A stretch of 19,566 nucleotides of DNA from Rhodospirillaceae bacterium (GTDB lineage Bacteria; Pseudomonadota; Alphaproteobacteria; Rhodospirillales; Magnetovibrionaceae): positions 1 to 19,566 of the forward strand of contig JAOUJU010000004.1 of the NCBI GenBank assembly GCA_029883045.1, given 5' to 3'. A program made the position numbers and the translations under genes. A model generated the notes under the pieces. It was not told where the DNA came from, did not search any database, and saw only the letters and a list, made by a program, of their open reading frames with translations. Positions 14,136-19,566 of this stretch are shown here, one piece after another (position 1 is the stretch's first letter; every line of letters starts with the position of its first letter).

Positions 14136-14237
14136 TTAATATGCGGTTTTAGTTTTCTTGGTGGTTTTGGCAATAAAAGACGGGCCCGAGCTAACTGCCG
14201 GGCTGGCTTGTGACGCTATTTTTTGGCGACAAATCAT
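14136..14237 (-). CDS. Possible 33-aa small ORF between leuB and asd
   Basis: An ATG-started frame of 33 codons (MICRQKIASQ ... KKTKTAY) sits alone in the leuB-asd gap. Its N-terminal half is small and polar, and its C-terminal end is Lys/Thr-rich (KTTKKTKT). A purine stretch (AAGGACGGA) lies about 7-15 nt before the ATG, and a strong GC hairpin follows about 33 bp after the stop, so it looks like a small transcript unit. It is downstream of leuB, not upstream of leuC, so it is not a classic leucine leader peptide; it has no Leu run. I do not recognise it. It could be a chance frame. Confidence 0.3.
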   Translation of the reverse strand: MICRQKIASQASPAVSSGPSFIAKTTKKTKTAY

Positions 14238-14317
14238 CAATCTATCCGTCCTTAAATAAATTTCTGCCCATTGTTTAGCCTTAAAAGAGGCCAGATGGCA
14301 AGGGCCAAGCGGTCTAT

Positions 14318-15427
14318 TTAAGCCAGTTTATCCAGCTCGGCCACCACGGCCTTGCCCATTTCGGCGGTACTTACCGAGCGGCAGCCATCAGCCATGATGT
14401 CAGGTGTTCTAAGACCGTTATTCAAGACTGCTTCCACCGCTTTATCAATCATGTCGGCATCTTCAGCCAAATCGAACGAATACCTAAGCAACATGGAAAA
14501 AGACAAAATTGTGGCTAGCGGATTGGCTTTGTTAAGACCTGCAATATCAGGGGCCGAACCGTGTACCGGTTCGTACATGGCAGGAACTTTGCCAGTTTCA
14601 GGATCGCGTGAACCGATGGAAGCCGACGGCAACATACCCAATGATCCGGTTAACATAGCGGCGCAATCTGACAATATATCGCCAAACAGGTTGTCTGTTA
14701 CAATTACGTCAAACTGAGAGGGCCAACGCACCAATTGCATTGCGCAATTATCGGCGTACATGTGGCTAAGCTCAATATCGGTGTTGCCATTTTTATGGGC
14801 CTTAGTTGCGATCTCACGCCAGAACACGCCAGATTCCATTACGTTGGCTTTTTCCACGGACGTTACTTTTTTGTTTCGTTTGCGCGCTAAATCAAAAGCT
14901 ACTTCCATTATGCGCTCTATTTCTGGTTCGGAATAAATTTGGGTATCAAGGCCATAACGCACCCCGTCGCGTTCTTCAATCCCGCGCGGTTGGCCAAAAT
15001 AAACCCCGGCGGTCAGCTCGCGTAAAATCATTATATCCAAACCTTTGACCACTTCTGGTTTAAGGGTTGAAGAATCAATAAGCGCATCAAACACAATGGC
15101 TGGGCGAAGGTTGGCAAACAGATCTAAATCTTTGCGCAAACGCAAAAGCCCTGCTTCGGGGCGTGCATCACGTGCAACGTTATCCCATTTTGGACCACCA
15201 ACGGCACCTAACAATACCGCATCGGCGGATTTAGCTTTTTCCATGGTAGCGTCGGTTACGGCTGAACCGTGCGCGTCATAACAAGCGCCGCCAACTAGGT
15301 CTTGTTCAACGTTAAATTTGAAATGGCGTTTTTCGCCCATCCAATCAACAATACGAATTGCTTCGTTTACAACTTCGGGGCCGATACCGTCACCGGGAAG
15401 AACAAGAAGATTTTTATTAGAAGACAT
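14318..15427 (-). CDS. leuB: 3-isopropylmalate dehydrogenase
   Basis: Oxidatively decarboxylates 3-isopropylmalate to 2-oxoisocaproate with NAD+, the third leucine-specific step. It is 369 aa, normal. N-terminal LVLPGDGIGPEVV (about 8-20), LLGAVGGPKWDN, the substrate-arginine region LRLRKDLDLFANLRP, and ELTAGVYFGQPRG are visible. So are VEKANVMESGVFWRE with the catalytic Lys and the Mg-binding VTDNLFGDILSD. EPVHGSAPDIAG is the NAD-binding loop. The ATG at 15427 has AAGGAA upstream. It is third in leuC-leuD-leuB, 28 bp after leuD. Confidence 0.97.
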   Translation of the reverse strand: MSSNKNLLVLPGDGIGPEVVNEAIRIVDWMGEKRHFKFNVEQDLVGGACYDAHGSAVTDATMEKAKSADAVLLGAVGGPKWDNVARDARPEAGLLRLRKDLDLFANLRPAIVFDALIDSSTLKPEVVKGLDIMILRELTAGVYFGQPRGIEERDGVRYGLDTQIYSEPEIERIMEVAFDLARKRNKKVTSVEKANVMESGVFWREIATKAHKNGNTDIELSHMYADNCAMQLVRWPSQFDVIVTDNLFGDILSDCAAMLTGSLGMLPSASIGSRDPETGKVPAMYEPVHGSAPDIAGLNKANPLATILSFSMLLRYSFDLAEDADMIDKAVEAVLNNGLRTPDIMADGCRSVSTAEMGKAVVAELDKLA

Positions 15428-15455
15428 TTATAATTTCCTTATAGCGCCAAGCAAA

Positions 15456-16064
15456 TTAGGCTAACCAAGGTTGCAGGGTTTTTTGTTTTTGTTCGTAATC
15501 ATCAATCTTGGCCGATTTTTTCATGGTTAGGCCAATATCATCCAACCCTTCAAGCAGGCATTGTTTGCGGAACGGATCAATTTCAAAATTGACCACCCCG
15601 CCGTCTGGGCCTTCAATGGTTTGTGCTTGCAAATCAATTGTAAGGGTGGCGTTGGAACCGCGTTCGGCATCATCCATTAATTTGGCTAATGTTTGTTCGT
15701 CAACTTTGATGGGCAACATGCCGTTTTTAAAGCTGTTGTTATAAAAAATATCGGCAAAGCTGGTTGAAATAATAACCTTGATGCCAAAATCGTTTAGCGC
15801 CCACGGTGCGTGTTCACGTGATGAGCCACAACCAAAATTATCACCCGCCACAATAATTGAAGCTTTGCGATAGGCCGGTTTATTAAGCACAAAATCGGGG
15901 TTTTCCGAACCATCATCAAGAAAACGCATTTCATCAAACAGGTTTTTACCCAAACCTTCGCGTTTGATGGTTTTTAAAAACTGCTTAGGGATAATCATGT
16001 CGGTATCGATGTTGCGAATTGGCATAGGTGCGGCAACACCGGTAAGTTTTGTGAATTTTTCCAT
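15456..16064 (-). CDS. leuD: 3-isopropylmalate dehydratase small subunit
   Basis: The small (swivelling) subunit of isopropylmalate isomerase pairs with LeuC to convert 2- to 3-isopropylmalate. It is 202 aa from the ATG at 16064 (MEKFTKLTGVAAPMPIRNID), matching the family start and length. NIDTDMIIPKQFLK and GDNFGCGSSREHAPWAL are family signatures, the latter contributing substrate contacts. A GTG at 16070 overlapping the leuC stop would add only two residues. The ATG is preferred because AAGGA stands at the right distance. It lies 5 bp after leuC, so the two subunits are probably made together. Confidence 0.96.
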   Translation of the reverse strand: MEKFTKLTGVAAPMPIRNIDTDMIIPKQFLKTIKREGLGKNLFDEMRFLDDGSENPDFVLNKPAYRKASIIVAGDNFGCGSSREHAPWALNDFGIKVIISTSFADIFYNNSFKNGMLPIKVDEQTLAKLMDDAERGSNATLTIDLQAQTIEGPDGGVVNFEIDPFRKQCLLEGLDDIGLTMKKSAKIDDYEQKQKTLQPWLA

Positions 16065-16069
16065 TCCCA

Positions 16070-17485
16070 CTATCCTTCCGCCATTAATTTACGCACATCG
16101 GTTAAGCAGCCTTTTATCGCTGCTGCTGCTGCCATGGCAGGGCTAACCAAATGGGTGCGCCCGCCTTTGCCTTGGCGCCCTTCGAAGTTACGATTAGACG
16201 TTGAGGCCGAGCGTTCACCCGGTTCTAACCTATCTTCGTTCATGGCTAAACACATGGAACAACCTGGCTCACGCCATTCAAACCCGGCTTCGATAAATAT
16301 TTTATCCAAGCCCTCAATTTCGGCTTGTTCTTTGACCATGCCGGAACCGGGAACAACCATGGCACCTACGGTGCTGGCAACTTTACGGCCACGGGCGATG
16401 GCTGCGGCAACGCGCAAATCTTCAATCCGCCCGTTGGTGCAAGAACCAATAAAGACGCGGTCAATGGGTGTGCCTTCGATCGGTGCGCCTGCTTTTAAAT
16501 CCATATAGGCAAGCGAGCGTTCCATTGCGGTACGTTTTTCTGCGTTGGGTTCGCTGGCCGGGTCAGGAATGTTGGCAGTTATGGGTATTACGTTTTCCGG
16601 GCTAGTTCCCCAGGTAACTTCGGGTACAAGTTTTGATGCATCAAGCTCAACCACCGTATCAAACTTGGCATTACTGTCAGATTTTAATGTTTTCCAATAT
16701 GAAACTGCCTGTTCCCACGCTCCACCTTTGGGTGACATGGGCCGCCCCATTAGATATTCAAAAGTTTTTTCATCAGGCGCAATTAAGCCTGCGCGCGCGC
16801 CTGCCTCGATCGTCATGTTGCAAACGGTCATGCGCCCCTCCATGGAAAGGGCTTCAATTGCAGGGCCGGCATATTCAACTACGTATCCGGTGCCACCGGC
16901 GGTGCCAATTTTACCAATGATGGCAAGAACAATATCTTTGGCTTCGACCCCTTCAGGCATTTCGCCCGTTACTTTTATCAACATATTTTTAGCAGGTGCC
17001 TGCAACAAGGTTTGCGTCGCTAAAACATGTTCGACCTCGGACGTGCCAATACCAAACGCTAAGGCCCCAAACGCGCCGTGGGTGGCGGTGTGGCTATCAC
17101 CACAAACGATGGTGGTGCCGGGCAAAGTAAAGCCCTGTTCCGGCCCGACAATATGCACGACCCCTTGGCGGATATCGTCGGTGGGAAAATAAGGAACGCC
17201 AAAATCGGCTACGTTTTGTTCTAGGGTTTCCACCTGTAGGCGCGATTCAGGGTTTTTAATTCCGCCTGCACGATTGGTGGTTGGCACGTTATGATCAGCC
17301 ACCGCCAGCGTTGCATTTGGGCGATGAACTTTGCGCCCGGCCATGCGCAAGCCTTCGAATGCTTGCGGGCTGGTTACTTCGTGCACTAAATGACGATCAA
17401 TATATATCAGGCAGGTGCCGTCATCTTGCACATCGACCAGATGGGCATCCCATATTTTATCGAAAAGGGTTTTTGCTTCTGTCAT
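16070..17485 (-). CDS. leuC: 3-isopropylmalate dehydratase large subunit
   Basis: The aconitase-superfamily large subunit of isopropylmalate isomerase carries the [4Fe-4S] cluster in leucine synthesis. It is 471 aa from the ATG at 17485 (MTEAKTLFDKIWDAHLV), with GAGGA 7 nt upstream; a longer frame to 17512 is unsupported. The cluster cysteines are C349 (FIGSCTNGR), C409 and C412 (EPGCSMCLAMN), at the expected spacing. VCGDSHTATHGAFGALAFGI is an active-site signature. It is first in leuCDB. It follows rplS by 107 bp that contain a 45-nt structured element, so leu expression may be by readthrough from the ribosomal operon or from its own promoter. Confidence 0.97.
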   Translation of the reverse strand: MTEAKTLFDKIWDAHLVDVQDDGTCLIYIDRHLVHEVTSPQAFEGLRMAGRKVHRPNATLAVADHNVPTTNRAGGIKNPESRLQVETLEQNVADFGVPYFPTDDIRQGVVHIVGPEQGFTLPGTTIVCGDSHTATHGAFGALAFGIGTSEVEHVLATQTLLQAPAKNMLIKVTGEMPEGVEAKDIVLAIIGKIGTAGGTGYVVEYAGPAIEALSMEGRMTVCNMTIEAGARAGLIAPDEKTFEYLMGRPMSPKGGAWEQAVSYWKTLKSDSNAKFDTVVELDASKLVPEVTWGTSPENVIPITANIPDPASEPNAEKRTAMERSLAYMDLKAGAPIEGTPIDRVFIGSCTNGRIEDLRVAAAIARGRKVASTVGAMVVPGSGMVKEQAEIEGLDKIFIEAGFEWREPGCSMCLAMNEDRLEPGERSASTSNRNFEGRQGKGGRTHLVSPAMAAAAAIKGCLTDVRKLMAEG

Positions 17486-17532
17486 GGAATTCCTCGAGCG
17501 CGGTGTTCCCATTGGGCGTAGACGTTATTGCG

Positions 17533-17577
17533 TTGCCCGCTACCAGCGCCAAATATTTTGGTAGCGGTAACGGGCAA
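17533..17577 (-). promoter_or_regulatory. Structured RNA element between rplS and leuC
   Basis: On the minus strand TTGCCCGTTACC pairs along its full 12 nt with GGTAGCGGGCAA, with one G-U wobble. The wobble would be a C-A mismatch in plus-strand RNA, so the structure favours the minus-strand transcript. The enclosed loop has a nested CCAAA / TTTGG stem, and a second GCTACC could compete for GGTAGC. No U-run follows, so it is not a plain terminator. It lies about 48 nt before the leuC start. A leader or RNA-processing role is inferred. Confidence 0.5.
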
Positions 17578-17592
17578 ATCAATAATCTTTTT

Positions 17593-18078
17593 TTATTTAG
17601 TCGCGGCTTCGGTTTTAACGGCGTCTTTTTCCGCTCTAACTTTGGCTGACTTCTTTTTGCTTTCAGCTTTTACTTCGGCGGCAACTGCTTTTTCGTCAGC
17701 AGTAATCTTTGCCTTATAGCCATCGGTCTGTTCGGCGATACGTGCGCGTTTACCGGTACGCCCACGCAGGTAATAAAGTTTCGCCCGGCGAACATCGCCA
17801 CGCCTAACAACGCTAACATCGGCAACGTTGGGTGAATAAAGTGGGAATACACGTTCCACCCCTTCGCCCGACGAAAGTTTGCGCACGGTAAATGATGAAT
17901 TTAACCCATCGTTTTTGCGTGCAATGCAAACGCCTTCAAATGCCTGCAAACGTTCGCGGTCACCTTCAACGATCTTCACGTTGACACGAATTGTGTCACC
18001 TGGATGAAACTCGGGCAATTTGCGATCGTTGGTTAGTTTAACCAACTGTTCGTTTTCGAGCTCTTCAATAATGTTCAT
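17593..18078 (-). CDS. rplS: 50S ribosomal protein L19
   Basis: L19 sits at the 30S-50S interface of the ribosome. It is 161 aa from the ATG at 18078 (MNIIEELENEQLVKLTNDRK). The longer frame to 18129 adds an unrelated leader and is rejected. The family core is complete: PEFHPGDTIRVNVKIVEGDR, QAFEGVCIARKNDGLNSSFT, RKLSSGEGVERVFPLYSP and VRRGDVRRAKLYYLRGRTGK. Beyond about residue 116 there is a Lys/Ala/Glu-rich extension of roughly 45 residues absent from E. coli L19 but common in alphaproteobacteria. It is the last gene of rpsP-rimM-trmD-rplS, 81 bp after trmD. Confidence 0.96.
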   Translation of the reverse strand: MNIIEELENEQLVKLTNDRKLPEFHPGDTIRVNVKIVEGDRERLQAFEGVCIARKNDGLNSSFTVRKLSSGEGVERVFPLYSPNVADVSVVRRGDVRRAKLYYLRGRTGKRARIAEQTDGYKAKITADEKAVAAEVKAESKKKSAKVRAEKDAVKTEAATK

Positions 18079-18159
18079 GGCTCTAGTTCCTTTTTCTTTC
18101 AAAACATCTTTCGCCGTATTTTGCGGCAAAAACCAAAATTCGTTTGTTGTAATTAAAAC

Positions 18160-18888
18160 CTAACTTTCTTCAACTTCATTCTTTTCCGTCTTTGCATAAA
18201 CGCTCCAAAGATCGGGGCGCCGCTTACGGGTCGTTTCCTCCGCGCGCTGGCGTCGCCAGCTACGAATTTTTTCGTGGTGACCGGATAACAAAACTTCCGG
18301 TACCGCCATCCCTTCCCATTCGCGGGGTCGGGTGTAATGGGGATATTCAAGCAATCCCTTTTCGAAACTTTCTTCCTCAAGCGATATTTCGCTGCCCATG
18401 ACGCCCGGCAAAAGCCTTATTGTCGCATCGAGCAAAACCATCGCCGCTAATTCACCGCCGGAAAGAACAAAATCACCGATGGAGATTTCCTCCATCTGGT
18501 GCCTTTCCAGCACCCTTTCATCGACCCCTTCAAACCGCCCACACAGCAATATAATGCCGGGGCCTTGGGCCAGTTCCTTGGCCCGTTGTTGGACAAGGGG
18601 CTTTCCGCGGGGGCTCAAATAAATCAGTGGTCTTTCAACGCTTTGATTTTCCTGAACTTTCCGGATGGCCGCCCCAACCACATCGGGGCGCATAACCATT
18701 CCGGCACCGCCCCCTAAAGGGCTATCATCCACGGTGCGGTGTTTATCGCTTGCAAAGTCACGAATGTCCACCGTTTCTAGCTGCCACAGGCCATTTTCCA
18801 GTGCCTGACCGCTAAGCGAGGTGCCAAGGGGGCCTGGAAACATTTCCGGGTACAGGCTCAACACGCTTGCATTAAATGGCTCGCTCAC
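18160..18888 (-). CDS. trmD: tRNA (guanine-37-N1)-methyltransferase
   Basis: Methylates G37 next to the anticodon of a subset of tRNAs using S-adenosylmethionine, preventing +1 frameshifting; a SPOUT-family knotted dimer. It is 242 aa, normal. VLSLYPEMFPGPLGTSL, DDSPLGGGAGMVMRPDV, IYLSPRGKPLVQQRAKEL, LLCGRFEGVDERVLE and ISIGDFVLSGGELAAM form the trefoil-knot AdoMet site. HYTRPREWEGMAVPEVLLSG is the C-terminal signature. The start is GTG at 18888, overlapping the rimM stop by 4 bases (GTGA), so translation is coupled to rimM. Confidence 0.96.
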   Translation of the reverse strand: MSEPFNASVLSLYPEMFPGPLGTSLSGQALENGLWQLETVDIRDFASDKHRTVDDSPLGGGAGMVMRPDVVGAAIRKVQENQSVERPLIYLSPRGKPLVQQRAKELAQGPGIILLCGRFEGVDERVLERHQMEEISIGDFVLSGGELAAMVLLDATIRLLPGVMGSEISLEEESFEKGLLEYPHYTRPREWEGMAVPEVLLSGHHEKIRSWRRQRAEETTRKRRPDLWSVYAKTEKNEVEES

Positions 18889-19478
18889 CGCTTGGGCTCC
18901 TTTGTTTCTCCTTCTTGTTCTTCTTCTGTCTCTTTATTTTGCTCTTCGGGTCCTACTGGCAACTGTTCTGGTGGAACAACCACTATCAGGCCCTTTTCCA
19001 AATCAATCTCGGGAACAACTTCCATGGTGAACGGCACCATTTCGTTTTTACCGTTTATAAGCTCCACCTCTATTACGGGGCCTGCGCCAAAATCATCTGC
19101 CAGCACAACCCGGCCCCACAATGTTCCGTCTTGCAGCCTTGCCTCAAGCCCAACCAGATCAGAGACAAAAAATTCTCCGTCTTGGGGTTTTGCCATTTGT
19201 TCGCGGCGGACAAACAATTTCAATCCACGAACTTTTTCGGCTGCTGTACGGTCGTCTACTCCTTCAATTCGCGCCAACAGGCTTTCTTTTTGCTTGCCGG
19301 TTATTTTTAACCTGTAACTTTTCTTGCCACTCTCATCAAACAGCTCAGTGAACGTGCCTAAATCAAGTGGGTCGGCGGTAAAACTTTTGACCCTGACTTC
19401 ACCCTTTAACCCGCGGGCTGCGCCAACCGTCGCCACCAAAATCAGGTCTTCAGCTGTTTTTGGATCAGGCTTGGTCAA
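18885..19478 (-). CDS. rimM: Ribosome maturation factor RimM
   Basis: A 30S assembly factor binding S19 and helping 16S rRNA head-domain maturation. It is 197 aa. The RimM N-terminal domain starts ILVATVGAARGLKGEVRVKS (about 13-32) and contains EGVDDRTAAEKVRGLKLFV. The PRC-barrel-like C-terminal domain has GEFFVSDLVGLEA (about 101-113) and ends near VVPPEQLP. A Glu/Lys-rich tail of about 25 residues follows (EEQNKETEEEQEGETKEPKR). The start is TTG at 19478: AGGA lies about 5 nt before it, an in-frame TAG is three codons upstream, and no ATG or GTG occurs early in the frame. It overlaps trmD by 4 bases. Confidence 0.95.
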   Translation of the reverse strand: MTKPDPKTAEDLILVATVGAARGLKGEVRVKSFTADPLDLGTFTELFDESGKKSYRLKITGKQKESLLARIEGVDDRTAAEKVRGLKLFVRREQMAKPQDGEFFVSDLVGLEARLQDGTLWGRVVLADDFGAGPVIEVELINGKNEMVPFTMEVVPEIDLEKGLIVVVPPEQLPVGPEEQNKETEEEQEGETKEPKR

Positions 19479-19498
19479 TTTTTCCTACGCTTTAAAAG

Positions 19499-19521
19499 AG
19501 CCAAGGGATTAACCCTCGGCT
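19499..19521 (-). terminator. Terminator-like hairpin overlapping the rpsP stop codon
   Basis: On the minus strand AGCCGAGGG pairs with CCCTTGGCT (9 bp including one G-U wobble) around a 5-nt loop containing part of the rpsP stop codon, followed by CTTTTAAA. The wobble is a C-A mismatch for plus-strand RNA, so the structure suits the rpsP transcript. It lies about 20 nt before the rimM start and could lower rimM-trmD-rplS readthrough relative to rpsP. Confidence 0.5.
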
Positions 19522-19566
19522 TTTTCCTCTGCCGGTGCTTCTGCTGGCGCTTCTTCGCTAACTGCT
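19509..19566 (-). CDS. rpsP: 30S ribosomal protein S16, C-terminal end (runs off right edge)
   Basis: The last 18 codons of a frame ending AVSEEAPAEAPAEEKAEG then TAA, immediately before rimM on the same strand. Alphaproteobacterial S16 proteins commonly end in an Ala/Glu/Pro-rich tail of this kind, and rpsP is the standard gene before rimM. The core of S16 is outside the window, so the identification rests on context and the tail composition, not on conserved domain sequence. Confidence 0.8.
   Translation of the reverse strand, partial: AVSEEAPAEAPAEEKAEG

Noticed and set aside
16545..17192. 215-codon plus-strand frame opposite leuC
   Set aside because: It is antisense to leuC, which has all cluster cysteines and family motifs in frame.
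17486..17512. Upstream start extending leuC
   Set aside because: The added residues do not match the family, and GAGGA stands correctly before the ATG at 17485.
18113..18127. GCCG/CGGC hairpin in the trmD-rplS gap
   Set aside because: A 4-bp core extended only by a wobble pair and one A-U pair; no U-run. Nothing else is visible in this 81-bp gap.
18079..18129. Upstream start extending rplS
   Set aside because: The added 17 residues are not part of L19. The MNIIEELE start matches the family.

Overview
The window reads as a core metabolic stretch of an alphaproteobacterial chromosome. The evidence is gene order (rpsP-rimM-trmD-rplS followed by leuCDB-asd; mdh-sucC-sucD-sucA; sdhCDAB), the MDH and succinyl-CoA synthetase sequence types, and a mesaconyl-CoA hydratase of the Rhodobacter type. 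Base composition is moderate, with AT-rich intergenic gaps. I would guess a Rhodospirillales-like or marine lineage but cannot place it below class. There are no rRNA, tRNA, insertion sequences or CRISPR. Nearly everything is on the minus strand. The plus-strand genes are one two-gene unit (5498-6780) and one response regulator (12425-12979).

Layout, left to right: (1) 1-3898, minus: the TCA operon mdh > a lysine-rich histone H1-like repeat gene > sucC > sucD > sucA (5' part only, running off the left edge). It covers malate oxidation, succinyl-CoA synthetase and the start of 2-oxoglutarate dehydrogenase. The H1-like gene is the odd member. (2) 3899-4192: an AT-rich 294-bp leader and promoter region for mdh, with tandem 12-mers, a hairpin and spaced direct repeats. 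(3) 4193-5314, minus: zapE, an AFG1-type ATPase. (4) 5498-6780, plus: a membrane fatty acid hydroxylase/sterol desaturase-family enzyme followed 2 nt later by an unrecognised soluble protein. (5) 6800-12255, minus: a CitE/Mcl2-like lyase > mesaconyl-CoA hydratase > sdhC > sdhD > sdhA > sdhB. This joins C4/C5 acyl-CoA (malyl-CoA, beta-methylmalyl-CoA) chemistry to succinate dehydrogenase. (6) 12425-12979, plus: a stand-alone CheY-like response regulator, divergent from the lyase gene. (7) 13006-19566, minus: rpsP (3' end) > rimM > trmD > rplS > leuC > leuD > leuB > (a possible 33-aa ORF and a strong GC hairpin) > asd. This covers ribosome and tRNA maturation, then leucine and aspartate-family amino acid synthesis.

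The genes form a central-carbon block: succinyl-CoA to succinate (SucCD), to fumarate (SdhABCD), and malate to oxaloacetate (Mdh). The lyase and hydratase can feed or drain glyoxylate, acetyl-CoA or propionyl-CoA around the same intermediates. Most of the window is ordinary housekeeping. The parts worth a second look are the H1-like repeat gene embedded in the TCA operon, the lyase-hydratase-sdh linkage with TTGCAA palindromes in its gaps, and several structured leaders: mdh, leuC, sucC, and the hairpin at the rpsP stop codon.
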